Source: Billgrantia zhangzhouensis (GTDB taxonomy: Bacteria; Pseudomonadota; Gammaproteobacteria; Pseudomonadales; Halomonadaceae). From it: a stretch of DNA of 64,000 nucleotides. Numbering within the stretch: the stretch's first letter is position 1; each line of letters begins with the position of its first letter. The DNA lies in assembly GCF_021404465.1 (NCBI RefSeq), contig NZ_JABFTT010000004.1, positions 124,001 through 188,000 on the forward strand, written 5' to 3'. A model generated the notes under the pieces. That model had not been told where the DNA came from. It ran no database searches and saw only the letters and a list, made by a program, of their open reading frames with translations. Positions 1-8,783 of the stretch are shown here, piece by piece. The position numbers were made by a program, and so were the translations under genes.

Positions 1-584
1 CCATGCACATTCACCAGAGCGTGCTGGACGTCGCCACCGGGAAGAGTGTGTTCGCGAACGAGGATGGCTCCATGAGCCAGCTGTTCCTCCACCATATCGG
101 CGGCATGCAGCGCTTCATTCCCGAAGCGCTGCCGCTGATGGCGCCAAACGTCAACTCCTTTCGCCGCTTCCTGCCCGATACCTCGGCGCCGGTCAACGTC
201 GAGTGGGGCGAGGAGAACCGCACCTGCGGTCTACGGGTACCCGACTCATCGCCGCAGAGCCGGCGCATCGAGAACCGCCTGCCCGGTGCCGATGCCAACG
301 CCTACCTGGCCATCGCGGCGAGCCTGCTGTGCGGCTACCTGGGCATGGTACAGCAGCTCAACCCCTCCGCACCGGTGCAGGGGCGCGCCTTCGAGCGGCG
401 CAACCTGCGCCTGCCGTTCACTCTCGAACAGGCCCTGGAGCGAATGGAGAACTGCAGCGAGCTGGAGCGCTACATGGGGCATCGCTTCGTGACCGGCTAC
501 GTCGCGGTCAAGCGGGTGGAGAACGAGAACTTCAAGAAGGTCATCAGTTCGTGGGAGAGGGAGTTCCTGCTGTTGAGCGTTTGA
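1..584 (+). CDS. Glutamine synthetase family protein (PuuA-like), C-terminal part
   Basis: This gene is cut by the left edge; about 194 C-terminal codons remain and the first visible in-frame ATG is internal. The fragment begins inside the glutamine synthetase catalytic domain (the GxxxHxH-type segment, here MHIHQS) and contains the NSFRRF and SRRIENRLPGADANAYL segments that bind ATP and glutamate in this superfamily. Such proteins next to polyamine transport and puu genes usually ligate glutamate to a polyamine amino group (gamma-glutamylputrescine synthetase). It lies 230 bases before potF on the same strand. A second, complete homologue is at 7174-8550. The exact substrate cannot be read from a fragment; a true glutamine synthetase is less likely from context. 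Confidence 0.88.
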   Translation, partial: MHIHQSVLDVATGKSVFANEDGSMSQLFLHHIGGMQRFIPEALPLMAPNVNSFRRFLPDTSAPVNVEWGEENRTCGLRVPDSSPQSRRIENRLPGADANAYLAIAASLLCGYLGMVQQLNPSAPVQGRAFERRNLRLPFTLEQALERMENCSELERYMGHRFVTGYVAVKRVENENFKKVISSWEREFLLLSV

Positions 585-589
585 GCCTC

Positions 590-628
590 GTGCGAAAAGT
601 GACCGCGCTTGCCGTCGACTTTTCGCAC
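590..628 (+). other. Inverted repeat between glutamine synthetase gene and potF
   Basis: An 11-base perfect inverted repeat (GTGCGAAAAGT at 590-600 with ACTTTTCGCAC at 618-628) with a 17-base loop starts six bases after the stop of the ligase gene. No T-run follows, so it is not a classical intrinsic terminator. It could end or process the upstream transcript or serve as an operator for potF. The rest of the 585-814 gap shows no gene. Confidence 0.5.
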
Positions 629-814
629 AGGGCTCGGCTGCCGGGTCTAGGTGTGGGCCTGGCAGCCTGCGACGCTCGCTGCGGCGCATGGCGCCGCGTG
701 GCCTGCCGTCCGTTGTGACGGGCCATGGGATCGGCCGCCGCCGAGAGTCGATCCGAAGAACCAGGCTGGATCGATGTCGATGCCTACAACGCAAACAACA
801 GAAGAGGTGCCATC

Positions 815-1918
815 ATGACCTGTCAACGCAAGCTGTCGCTGGCCGTCGCTCTGGGATCGCTGGCCATGGCCGCAACCGCTGCCCAGGCCAACGAGGTGCG
901 AGTCTACAACTGGTCGGACTACATCGCGCCGGATACCCTGGAAAAGTTCACCGAAGCCACCGGCATCCGCGTCATCTACGATGTCTACGATAGCAACGAA
1001 GTGCTCGATGCCGCGATGCTCTCGGGCCGCTCCGGCTACGACGTGGTGGTGCCCTCCAACCACTACCTGACCCGTCAGGTCAGCGCCGGGGTCTACATGG
1101 AGCTGGATCACGACAAGATCCCCAACATGGAGAACCTCAACCCCGAGCTGATGGACGATCTGGAATCGATCGACCCCGGCAGCCGCTACTCCATTCCTTA
1201 CATGTGGGGCACCAACGGCATCGGCTACAACGTCGAGCGGGTCACCGAGATCCTCGGTGAGGATGCACCGCTGGATTCCTGGGCACTGATCTTCGATCCC
1301 GAGACCACCACCGCACTGCGCGAGGGCGGCTGTGGTATCGCGATGCTCGACACTGGCGATGACATGCTTTCCTCCGGCATGGCCTACCTGGGGCTGTCGC
1401 CGCTCTCCGAGGAATCCGCAGATATCGAGGCGGCAGGCGACCTGATCGCTGCGGTGCGCGACAACGTCACCTATTTCCACTCCTCGCGCTATATCTCGGA
1501 TCTCGCCAACGGCGACATCTGCGTGGCGGCGGGCTACTCCGGCGACATCTTCCAGGCCGCCGACCGCGCCGAGGAGGCGGGGCGCGATTTCACTATCGAC
1601 TACATCATCCCAAAGGAAGGGGCGGCGCTGTGGTTCGACATGATGGCGATTCCGGCGGATGCGCCGAACCCTGATAACGCCCATGCCTTCATCAACTTCA
1701 TCCTCGAGCCCGAGATCGCCGCCGGAATTACCGAGTACGTGGTCTACGCCAACCCCAACATCGCCGCCAACGAGTTCCTCGACCCCGACATCCTCAACGA
1801 TCCGGCCATCTACCCCGACCAGGAGGTGATGGATAACCTGTTCGTGCAGGAAGAGAAGCCCTTGGCCGTGCAGCGCGTGCGCACTCGTGTCTGGAACCGG
1901 GTGAAGTCCGGCATCTGA
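815..1918 (+). CDS. potF: Polyamine ABC transporter periplasmic binding protein (PotF/SpuD/SpuE family)
   Basis: A 367-residue periplasmic receptor that captures putrescine or spermidine and delivers it to the PotGHI importer. The chosen ATG follows a purine-rich AGAAGAGG site (about 801-808) and gives a typical signal peptide with AAQA before the mature start. Family hallmarks are YNWSDYIAPDTL near the mature N-terminus, the YFHSSRYISDLANGDICVA segment and the C-terminal RVRTRVWNRVKSG. The PotF GWAGD segment is GYSGD here, and the pocket segment is WFD (Trp273 of the precursor) where PotF has FFD. Trp at that position is found in the spermidine receptor SpuE. It is first in a potFGHI operon. 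Family assignment is very secure; which polyamine is preferred is inference. Confidence 0.95.
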   Translation: MTCQRKLSLAVALGSLAMAATAAQANEVRVYNWSDYIAPDTLEKFTEATGIRVIYDVYDSNEVLDAAMLSGRSGYDVVVPSNHYLTRQVSAGVYMELDHDKIPNMENLNPELMDDLESIDPGSRYSIPYMWGTNGIGYNVERVTEILGEDAPLDSWALIFDPETTTALREGGCGIAMLDTGDDMLSSGMAYLGLSPLSEESADIEAAGDLIAAVRDNVTYFHSSRYISDLANGDICVAAGYSGDIFQAADRAEEAGRDFTIDYIIPKEGAALWFDMMAIPADAPNPDNAHAFINFILEPEIAAGITEYVVYANPNIAANEFLDPDILNDPAIYPDQEVMDNLFVQEEKPLAVQRVRTRVWNRVKSGI

Positions 1919-2033
1919 TCGCTCCGTGCCGGCCCCGTGGGGCCGGCAGAGCATGTTGATCGATGCCGCGCTGGCCATTCCTGCGGCGTCTTCAGCATCC
2001 TCACCGATCCCGTTTGCTACAGGAGATGCTGTG

Positions 2034-3221
2034 ATGCCGCAGTCCCAGACTCAAGCCGCGGAGTCGCCGCGACGAACCGTCGAGCATTCGACCGATGCCG
2101 ACGCCATGGTGGGCAAGCCGCGCCCTGCCCATAACGAGGCCTTGATGGAGATCCGCCGCGTCAGCAAGCGCTTCGACGGGGTGCTGGCGGTGGACGATGT
2201 CAGCCTGTCGATCCGCCGTGGCGAGATCTTCGCACTGTTGGGCGGCTCCGGTTCGGGCAAGTCGACGCTGCTACGCATGCTGGCCGGCTTCGAGAAGCCC
2301 AGCGAAGGGCAGATCGTGCTCGATGGCGAGGACATCACCGCCATGCCGCCCTATGAACGGCCGATCAACATGATGTTCCAGTCCTACGCGCTGTTTCCGC
2401 ACATGACGGTGGCACAGAACATCGCCTTCGGCCTCAAGCAGGACAAGCTGCCGCGCCGCGAGATCGAGGAGCGTGTGGACGAGATGCTCAAGCTGGTGCA
2501 CATGGGGGCCTATGCCCGGCGCAAGCCGCACCAGCTTTCCGGTGGCCAGCGTCAGCGCGTGGCGCTGGCCAGATCGCTGGCCAAGAGGCCCAAGCTGCTG
2601 CTGCTCGATGAGCCGATGGGGGCACTGGACAAGAAACTGCGCACCGAGATGCAGCTCGAAGTGGTACAGATCCTGGAGCGGGTCGGCGTGACCTGCATCA
2701 TGGTCACCCACGATCAGGAGGAGGCCATGACCATGGCCGATCGGGTGGCCATCATGGCCGACGGCTGGATCGCCCAGGTCGGCACGCCGATGGATGTCTA
2801 CGAGAGCCCGGCCAATCGCATGGTGGCGGAGTTCGTCGGCACGGTGAATCTGTTCGAGGGTGAGATCGTAGTCGACGAGACCGATCACTGCGTGGTCGAT
2901 AGCCCGGTGCTGGGGCGCTCGATTCGCATCGGGCATGGCGTCAGCACCCAGGCCGACGAGCGTCGGGTGTGGGTGGCGGTGCGCCCGGAAAAGACCTGGC
3001 TGACCCGTGAGCGCCCATCGGGCGAATTCAATTGGGCGGCCGGTATCGTCGAGGACATCGCCTACCTCGGCGGCTTCTCGGTCTACTACGTGAGGCTCGA
3101 GAGCGGGCAACTGGTCAAGGCCAGCATGGCCAATACCGAGCGCCGCGGCGACCGGCCACGCTGGGACGAGCCGGTGTTCGTTCACTGGGACGACCAGAGC
3201 GCCGTCATCCTGCACGATTGA
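2034..3221 (+). CDS. potG: Polyamine ABC transporter ATP-binding protein PotG
   Basis: A 395-residue cytoplasmic ATPase that drives polyamine uptake through PotHI. The Walker A motif GGSGSGKS is at residues 70-77, followed by a Q-loop (MMFQSYALFPHM), the LSGGQRQRVALARSLA signature, Walker B LLLLDEPMGALD and the switch histidine in VTHDQEEA. A C-terminal TOBE-like region (from about residue 285) is typical of the PotA/PotG/MalK subgroup. The ATG at 2034 is preferred over earlier in-frame starts because AGGAG lies at 2021-2025. There is a 115-base gap after potF with no other gene in it. The N-terminal 40 residues before the first beta strand are low in complexity and poorly conserved in the family. 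Confidence 0.95.
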   Translation: MPQSQTQAAESPRRTVEHSTDADAMVGKPRPAHNEALMEIRRVSKRFDGVLAVDDVSLSIRRGEIFALLGGSGSGKSTLLRMLAGFEKPSEGQIVLDGEDITAMPPYERPINMMFQSYALFPHMTVAQNIAFGLKQDKLPRREIEERVDEMLKLVHMGAYARRKPHQLSGGQRQRVALARSLAKRPKLLLLDEPMGALDKKLRTEMQLEVVQILERVGVTCIMVTHDQEEAMTMADRVAIMADGWIAQVGTPMDVYESPANRMVAEFVGTVNLFEGEIVVDETDHCVVDSPVLGRSIRIGHGVSTQADERRVWVAVRPEKTWLTRERPSGEFNWAAGIVEDIAYLGGFSVYYVRLESGQLVKASMANTERRGDRPRWDEPVFVHWDDQSAVILHD

Positions 3222-3242
3222 GCGAGACGCCGGGAGATCCGC

Positions 3243-4151
3243 ATGACTAACCTCACCGCTCGCCTGCAGCGACTGTTCAAGCCCGGTCGCGGTTGGGTCA
3301 TCGCCGTACCGCTGTTGTGGTTGACCCTGTTCTTCCTGCTGCCGTTCGGCATCGTGCTGAAGATCAGCCTCTCCGAGGCGGCCATCTCGATACCGCCCTA
3401 TGGTCCCATCTTCGACTACGCCAACGAGACGCTGAACGTCATCGTCACCTTCAGCAACTACCTGTTCCTAACCACCGATACGCTCTATGTCTCGGCCTAC
3501 TGGGGGTCGGTGAAGATCGCCCTGCTGGCCACCGTGCTGTGCCTGGCGATCGGTTATCCCATGGCCTATGCCATGGCTCGTGCTCCGGCCCATTGGCAGT
3601 TGGTGCTGCTGTTGCTGGTGATGCTGCCATCATGGACCTCGTTTCTGATTCGCGTCTACGCCTGGATGGGCATCCTCAGTAACAACGGCCTGGTCAATAA
3701 CGTGCTGATCTGGGCGGGGCTGATCGACTCGCCGATTCGCATGCTCAACACCAACTTCGCCGTGATCCTCGGCATCGTCTATGCCTACCTGCCGTTCATG
3801 GTGCTGCCGCTCTACGCCAACCTGACCCGGCTCGATACCTCGCTGCTGGAGGCTGCCTCGGATCTCGGTTCGCGCAAGTTCAATACCTTTCTCAGGGTGA
3901 CCCTGCCGCTGTCGAAGGGTGGCATCATCGCCGGCTCGATGCTGGTGTTCATCCCGGCGGTGGGAGAGTACGTGATCCCGGAGCTGCTGGGCGGACCCAA
4001 CACGGTAATGATCGGCAAGGTGCTGTGGGAAGAGTTCTTCCACAACCGTGACTGGCCGGTCGCCTCGGCACTGGCAATGGTGATGCTGGCGATCCTGATC
4101 GTGCCCATCGCCCTGTTTCATCGTTACCAGTCCCGCGAGCTGGAGGAGTGA
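3243..4151 (+). CDS. potH: Polyamine ABC transporter permease PotH
   Basis: A 302-residue inner-membrane permease that with PotI forms the polyamine channel. About six hydrophobic spans are visible, the first around residues 18-38. The permease coupling-loop motif (EAASDLGSRKFNTFLRVTLP, about residues 201-220) that contacts the ATPase is intact. The start follows GGGAGATCCGC after a 21-base gap from potG. Its stop overlaps the region of the potI start, which fits translational coupling. It belongs to the PotB/PotH type rather than the PotC/PotI type by position and sequence. Confidence 0.94.
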   Translation: MTNLTARLQRLFKPGRGWVIAVPLLWLTLFFLLPFGIVLKISLSEAAISIPPYGPIFDYANETLNVIVTFSNYLFLTTDTLYVSAYWGSVKIALLATVLCLAIGYPMAYAMARAPAHWQLVLLLLVMLPSWTSFLIRVYAWMGILSNNGLVNNVLIWAGLIDSPIRMLNTNFAVILGIVYAYLPFMVLPLYANLTRLDTSLLEAASDLGSRKFNTFLRVTLPLSKGGIIAGSMLVFIPAVGEYVIPELLGGPNTVMIGKVLWEEFFHNRDWPVASALAMVMLAILIVPIALFHRYQSRELEE

Positions 4152-4153
4152 TC

Positions 4154-4990
4154 ATGCGCAAGCCATCCTTCACCACCGTGATGCTGATCGCCGGGCTGGT
4201 GTTTCTTTACCTGCCGATGATCATCCTGGTGATCTACTCCTTCAACTCATCGCGCCTGGTCACCGTATGGGCAGGCTTCTCGGCGCGCTGGTATGTGGAA
4301 CTCTTCCGCGACCAGCAGATTCTCTCGGCAGTATGGACCAGCCTGCGAATCGCCTTCTTTTCCGCCTCCATGGCGGTGTGCCTGGGCACGCTTGCCGCCT
4401 TCGTGATGGTTCGCTTCGCCCGCTTTCGGGGCAAGACGGCACTCTCCAGCATGGTCACTGCGCCGCTGGTGATGCCCGAGGTGATTACCGGCCTGTCGCT
4501 GCTGTTGCTATTCGTGCATATGGCGCAGCTGATCGGCTGGCCGGCGGATCGCGGCATGGTCACCATCTGGATCGCCCATACCACTTTCTGCAGTGCCTAC
4601 GTCGCGGTGGTGGTGGCCTCGCGTCTGCGCGAGGTGGATCTTTCGATCGAGGAGGCGGCCATGGACCTGGGAGCCAGGCCCGTGCGTACCTTTTTCCAGA
4701 TTACCTTGCCGGTGATCGCACCGGCGCTGGCGGCGGGCTGGCTGCTGGCCTTCACCCTGTCGCTCGACGACCTGGTGATCGCCAGCTTCGTCTCCGGTCC
4801 CGGTGCGACCACGTTGCCGATGGTGGTGTTCTCTTCTGTGCGCCTTGGCGTCTCGCCCAAGATCAACGCCCTGGCCACGCTGATCATCCTGGCGGTGTCG
4901 CTGGCCACTTTCCTCGCCTGGTACCTGATGCGACGCAGCGAGGCGAGGCGGCGGCAGGCGATGCTGCAGGATATGACGGCTGGAAGGTAG
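4154..4990 (+). CDS. potI: Polyamine ABC transporter permease PotI
   Basis: A 278-residue inner-membrane permease and partner of PotH. It has about six membrane spans and the coupling motif EEAAMDLGARPVRTFFQITL near residues 169-188. A GTG at 4148 is in frame and overlaps the potH stop, but the ATG at 4154 has the better-spaced GGAGG (4142-4146), so I chose the ATG. The C-terminus is a short charged tail (RRSEARRRQ). It closes the four-gene importer operon, with the oxidase gene starting 26 bases later, so uptake and oxidation may be cotranscribed. Confidence 0.93.
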   Translation: MRKPSFTTVMLIAGLVFLYLPMIILVIYSFNSSRLVTVWAGFSARWYVELFRDQQILSAVWTSLRIAFFSASMAVCLGTLAAFVMVRFARFRGKTALSSMVTAPLVMPEVITGLSLLLLFVHMAQLIGWPADRGMVTIWIAHTTFCSAYVAVVVASRLREVDLSIEEAAMDLGARPVRTFFQITLPVIAPALAAGWLLAFTLSLDDLVIASFVSGPGATTLPMVVFSSVRLGVSPKINALATLIILAVSLATFLAWYLMRRSEARRRQAMLQDMTAGR

Positions 4991-5016
4991 CTCTTTTCTT
5001 TGAATATGAGGTGGTT

Positions 5017-6309
5017 ATGTCGACCCAAGCCAACACCGGGCATGTGGCGTCCTACTATGCGGCGACGGCCAATTCGTCGCCCGGGCGTCCTGCCCTGGTC
5101 GGCGACATCGAGTGTGAGGTGTGCGTAGTGGGGGCCGGCTTCACCGGCATCTCGTCAGCGCTGCATCTCGCCGAACAGGGGCATCGAGTGGTGGTGCTGG
5201 AGACCGCACGCGTGGGGTTCGGCGCCTCTGGGCGCAACGGCGGCCAGATCGTCAATAGCTACAGCCGAGACATGGACGTGATCGAGGCCAGGTACGGCGC
5301 CGACACCGCACGGGCCTTGGGCGACATGGCCTTCGAGGGCAATCGCATCATTCGCGACCGCATCGCCGGCTACGCTATTGCTTGCGACCTGAAGGAGGGC
5401 AACCTGTTCGCCGCCTGCAACCACAAGCAACTCGCCGGACTGCGCGAGCACAAGGTGCTATGGGAGCGTTACGGCAACCAACAGTTGGAGCTGCTGGAGG
5501 GCGAGGCCTACAAGCGTGAGATCGGCAGCGAGCGCTATGTCGGAGCATTGGTGGACCACTCCGGTGGCCACCTGCACCCGCTCAATCTGGTACTGGGCGA
5601 AGCCGCTGCGTTCGAGTCGCTGGGCGGCACGATCCATGAGCAAACACCCGTGCTCGAGGTGCAACACGGCGCGAGCGTGACGCTGCGTACGCCGCAGGGG
5701 AGCGTGCGTGCCCAGCGGGTAGTCATGGCCGGCAACGCCTACCTGCAGGGGGTATTGCCGGAGCTGGAGAGCAAGTCGATGCCTTGCGGCACCCAGATCA
5801 TCACCACCGAGCCGCTGCCGGACGCCTTGCGTCGCGAGTTGATCCCCAACGACATGGCGGTGGAGGATTGCAACTATCTGCTCGACTATTACCGCTTCAC
5901 CGCCGATGGCCGTCTGCTCTACGGCGGTGGCGTCAACTACGGTGGTCAGGATCCCTCGGACATCGCCGCGGTGATTCGACCCAAGATGCTCAAGACCTTT
6001 CCCCAGCTTGCCGAGGTGCGTATCGACTTCGCCTGGAGCGGCAACTTCTTGATGACGCTGAATCGCCTGCCCCAGTTCGGCCGGCTCAACGACAACGTCT
6101 ACTACGTCCAGGGCTACTCGGGCCACGGGGTGACCTGCTCGCACCTGGCCGGCAAGCTTATCGCCGAGGTGATGCGTGGCGAGAGCGAGCGCTTCGGCGC
6201 CTTCGCTGGGTTGCCGCACCTGCCGTTTCCCGGTGGGCGGTTGCTGCGCGTGCCGCTCTCGGCGCTGGGCGCCTGGTATTACGCGACGCGGGATCGGCTC
6301 GGCTGGTGA
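5017..6309 (+). CDS. puuB: FAD-dependent oxidoreductase, gamma-glutamylputrescine oxidase type
   Basis: A 430-residue flavoenzyme of the DAO family. The N-terminal ADP-binding fold is clear: CVVGAGFTGISSALHLAEQG followed by the acidic VVVLE end of beta 2 (about residues 38-65), then GFGASGRNGGQ, which is typical of glycine/sarcosine-type oxidases, and the C-terminal YVQGYSGHGVTCSHLAGK FAD segment. In the Puu pathway this enzyme oxidises gamma-glutamylputrescine to the aldehyde, releasing ammonia and H2O2. The open frame extends far upstream inside potI, but the homology begins at the ATG at 5017, preceded by a weak GAGGTGG. The location after potFGHI and beside puuA/puuD/puuC homologues supports the role. 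Other amine oxidase specificities in the same family are possible. Confidence 0.88.
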   Translation: MSTQANTGHVASYYAATANSSPGRPALVGDIECEVCVVGAGFTGISSALHLAEQGHRVVVLETARVGFGASGRNGGQIVNSYSRDMDVIEARYGADTARALGDMAFEGNRIIRDRIAGYAIACDLKEGNLFAACNHKQLAGLREHKVLWERYGNQQLELLEGEAYKREIGSERYVGALVDHSGGHLHPLNLVLGEAAAFESLGGTIHEQTPVLEVQHGASVTLRTPQGSVRAQRVVMAGNAYLQGVLPELESKSMPCGTQIITTEPLPDALRRELIPNDMAVEDCNYLLDYYRFTADGRLLYGGGVNYGGQDPSDIAAVIRPKMLKTFPQLAEVRIDFAWSGNFLMTLNRLPQFGRLNDNVYYVQGYSGHGVTCSHLAGKLIAEVMRGESERFGAFAGLPHLPFPGGRLLRVPLSALGAWYYATRDRLGW

Positions 6310-6364
6310 GGTGTCGCCGGAAACTGACACCGGGACAAAAAACATGAAAGCCGCTGCGTCGCGC

Positions 6365-6392
6365 TTATTGCCTTCCTTCGACGCCGTATAAT
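6365..6392 (+). promoter_or_regulatory. Candidate sigma70 promoter for the glycine-zipper gene
   Basis: A perfect TATAAT lies at 6387-6392 with TTATTG at 6365-6370, a 16-base spacer. The -35 match is weak. The predicted start would give a leader of about 100 bases before the glycine-zipper gene at 6503, so that gene probably has its own promoter and is not simply read from the polyamine operon. Confidence 0.5.
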
Positions 6393-6502
6393 AAAGCGAT
6401 AAGGCGGGTGGCACGGAATCGCCGCCCCGTGTCTCTCCTTCACATCGCATCGAGCCTAGCTTTGTCAGCCCGGGGTGCCTAACGCCCTGCAGGAGGAGTG
6501 TC

Positions 6503-7078
6503 ATGAACAAATCGATCGTGATCGGAACGACGTTGAGCGTGCTCGGCTTGGGTGGTTTGGCCCTGGGGGCGTGGCAAGTGCAACAGGAGCCGCAGGAGAG
6601 CGGTCCCCAGTTTGCCGAGGTCGTGGCGGTACAACCGGTGACGCGCAGCGTCGAAACGCCACGCGAAGTGTGTGAAGACGTGGTGGTGCAACAGCAGGCC
6701 CAGGCCCCCAGCCGCGACCCGCATCGCATCGCCGGCACGGCGGCGGGGGCCGTGGTGGGAGGTCTGCTCGGCAATCAGGTCGGTGGCGGTAGCGGCAAGA
6801 CGCTGGCCACCGTGGCGGGGGCGGTCGGAGGTGGCTTCGCCGGACGCGAGATTCAGGGGCGCATCGAGGCCAACCAGACCCAGACTTACACCACCACGCA
6901 GCGCCAGTGTCATACCGTGATGGATACCCGAGAGGAAACCGTCGGCTATGACGTGACCTGGCGCCACGGCGAACTCACCGAGGTGTCGCGTCTGGAACAT
7001 CAGCCCCAGGGCAACCGCGTGCTGCTCGATGAAGGGCAGCCGCGCTGGGATCTGCCGCTGGCTAGCGCGGACGGCTGA
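6503..7078 (+). CDS. Glycine-zipper 2TM domain surface protein
   Basis: A 191-residue envelope protein. Residues 5-23 form a hydrophobic N-terminal signal anchor (no lipobox cysteine seen). Residues about 72-118 are a glycine zipper (GTAAGAVVGGLLGNQVGGGS, then AGAVGGGFAGREIQG), the hallmark of the 17 kDa surface antigen/YmgG-like family. Two paired cysteines flank it (in REVCEDVV and RQCHTVMD), and the C-terminal part (GYDVTWRHGE) is the usual tail. AGGAGGAGTG ahead of the ATG is a strong ribosome site. Its molecular role is unknown; homologues are outer-membrane associated. It sits inside the polyamine cluster but has a separate promoter candidate and a terminator hairpin, so a direct polyamine role is doubtful. 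Confidence 0.85.
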   Translation: MNKSIVIGTTLSVLGLGGLALGAWQVQQEPQESGPQFAEVVAVQPVTRSVETPREVCEDVVVQQQAQAPSRDPHRIAGTAAGAVVGGLLGNQVGGGSGKTLATVAGAVGGGFAGREIQGRIEANQTQTYTTTQRQCHTVMDTREETVGYDVTWRHGELTEVSRLEHQPQGNRVLLDEGQPRWDLPLASADG

Positions 7079-7107
7079 TTTTCTCCTTCAACTGACTTCT
7101 CCTTCAT

Positions 7108-7137
7108 GCACCGCCCTGGCTCAGGCCAGGGCGGTGC
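7108..7137. terminator. Hairpin between convergent genes
   Basis: A 12-base perfect inverted repeat (GCACCGCCCTGG at 7108-7119 with CCAGGGCGGTGC at 7126-7137) with a six-base loop lies between two convergent genes. The T-run is short in both directions. Its position suits a bidirectional terminator. Confidence 0.65.
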
Positions 7138-7173
7138 CATTTCCCCATGATGTCGTTTCCCTGTACGGGAGCG

Positions 7174-8550
7174 CTACACGTGCCTGAGATACCAGGCATA
7201 CTCCAGCTGACTCACTGTCTGCATGGCCAGGTCGCGCTCGGCGCGCCGATTGGCAACGAAAACGTGGACGAAATCGCGGCCCAGGACATTCTGCAACGGT
7301 TCGCTGGCTTCCAGCAGATCGAGGGCTCGATGCCAGCTGTTGGTCAAGGAGGGGTCGAACTGCTCGTAGGCATTGCCGGTGACAGGGGCGGGCGGCGTCA
7401 GCCGTTCCGCAATGCCGTGCTCGATGCTGGCCAGCAGCACGGCGAGCAGCAGGTAGGGGTTGACGTCGGCACCGGCGACGCGATGCTCGATACGGCGTGC
7501 GTCGTTGCTGCCCGAAGGAATACGCAGCGCCACCGAGCGGTTGTCGAAGCCCCAGGTGGGTGTCATGGGCACGTAGAGACCTGGCTGGAAGCGTCGGAAG
7601 GAGTTGAGGTTGGGCGCACAGATCGCCATTGAGGCCGGCATTAGCGCCAACATCCCGGCAACGGCTTGACGCAGGGTGGCGCTGCCGAGCGGATCGCCGT
7701 TGGAAGCGGCGAACACGTTGCGGCCGCTGGCATCGAGCATGCTGAGGTGCACGTGAGTACCGTTGCCGGCCTCGAGACCATAGGGCTTGGCCATGAACGT
7801 GGCCTCGAAGCCGTGATTGAGCGCTATACCTTTAATCAGGCGCTTCAGCAGGATGGCGCTGTCGCACGCCCTGAGCGCATCGTCGCAGTGGCCAAGGGTG
7901 ATCTCGAACTGACCCGGTGCGCACTCCTTGAGCGCCGTATCGAGCGGCAGGCCCTGGCATTCAGCCGCCCGCTGCACGTCTTCGAGAAAGTCAGCATATT
8001 CGTCGAGTTCGTCGATGGAATAGAGCTGGCTCTGACTGGCGCGCTCGCCGCTGCGGGGCGAGCGCGGCGGTTGTATCAGTCCATCCCCGGTGCGCTCGCG
8101 ATCCAGCAGATAGAATTCCATCTCCACGGCGGTAACGGGCGTCAGGCCGCGCTTGTGCAGTCGTTCCAACTGGCGTGACAGCACTTGGCGCGGGTCGGCG
8201 AAGAAGGGGGTCTCGTCGGGCTCGACCATGGTCATCAGCAGTTGCCCCTGGCGGCCATTACGCAGCCACGGCGTCGACATCAGGGAGCCCGCCACGGGCC
8301 GGCAGACCCGGTCGCTGTCGCCGGTGGCGAGTCCCAGGCCGGTGGCTTCGATGGTGTGGCCATTGATATCCAGGGCGAAGACCGATGCCGGCAGGTTGAC
8401 GCCCTGCCGGCAGACCTTGTCCAGGTTGTCTCGTGGGATGCGCTTGCCACGCATGACACCATTGAGATCGCTGATCAGTAGGTCGATGCTATCGATGTCA
8501 GGATGGCGCGCGAGAAATTCCCGGGCCTGATCGGCGCTGAGCGGCGGCAT
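7174..8550 (-). CDS. puuA: Glutamine synthetase family protein, gamma-glutamylpolyamine synthetase type
   Basis: A complete 458-residue member of the PuuA/PauA branch. The N-terminal beta-grasp region (about 20-110) contains the SDLNGVMRGKRIP segment typical of this branch. The catalytic domain shows EMEFYL, ECAPGQFEI, the GNGTHVHLSM metal/ATP loop, NSFRRF and the glutamate-binding RIEHRVAGADVNPYL. Such enzymes attach glutamate to putrescine or longer polyamines with ATP hydrolysis as the first step of the Puu route. It is on the minus strand, divergent from puuD. It is a paralogue of the fragment at the left edge; the two may act on different polyamines. Start chosen from AGGTG seven bases upstream. 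Confidence 0.9.
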   Translation of the reverse strand: MPPLSADQAREFLARHPDIDSIDLLISDLNGVMRGKRIPRDNLDKVCRQGVNLPASVFALDINGHTIEATGLGLATGDSDRVCRPVAGSLMSTPWLRNGRQGQLLMTMVEPDETPFFADPRQVLSRQLERLHKRGLTPVTAVEMEFYLLDRERTGDGLIQPPRSPRSGERASQSQLYSIDELDEYADFLEDVQRAAECQGLPLDTALKECAPGQFEITLGHCDDALRACDSAILLKRLIKGIALNHGFEATFMAKPYGLEAGNGTHVHLSMLDASGRNVFAASNGDPLGSATLRQAVAGMLALMPASMAICAPNLNSFRRFQPGLYVPMTPTWGFDNRSVALRIPSGSNDARRIEHRVAGADVNPYLLLAVLLASIEHGIAERLTPPAPVTGNAYEQFDPSLTNSWHRALDLLEASEPLQNVLGRDFVHVFVANRRAERDLAMQTVSQLEYAWYLRHV

Positions 8551-8589
8551 GGGGCACCTGTGAGTGTCGCTGGGTCATTATTGACGTCT

Positions 8590-8618
8590 ATCTTTCGATG
8601 ATGATCCGATGTTGTCAA
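8590..8618 (-). promoter_or_regulatory. Candidate promoter for minus-strand puuA
   Basis: On the minus strand TTGACA (8618-8613) is followed after 17 bases by AAAGAT (8595-8590), a perfect -35 with a poor -10. It lies about 40 bases before the ligase start, in the 233-base divergent gap to puuD. The plus-strand half of the gap is AT-rich (8725-8770) and probably holds the puuD promoter and operators, but no specific box can be named. Confidence 0.4.
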
Positions 8619-8783
8619 ATCCTTTACGCATGGACTAGGGGGATCGCTTGCTTGATTCGAGGAGAATCCTGTATTCAATTGCTTCTCTGAGTGTTGGGCA
8701 GGGCCGGGCTGGATTTCTTCGTCTAGATGGTGGAAAGTTTAATTAACACTATTCGTGCCAATCTAACTTTCAAGGAGGCCGCC

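Noticed and set aside
647..1978. Long minus-strand open frame of 443 codons opposite potF
   Set aside because: It is a high-GC shadow frame; its translation is His/Gly/Val-rich and matches no family, while the opposite strand encodes a clear PotF.
4267..5016. 250-codon N-terminal extension of the FAD oxidase
   Set aside because: It lies inside potI in another frame and has no homology; the oxidase begins at 5017.
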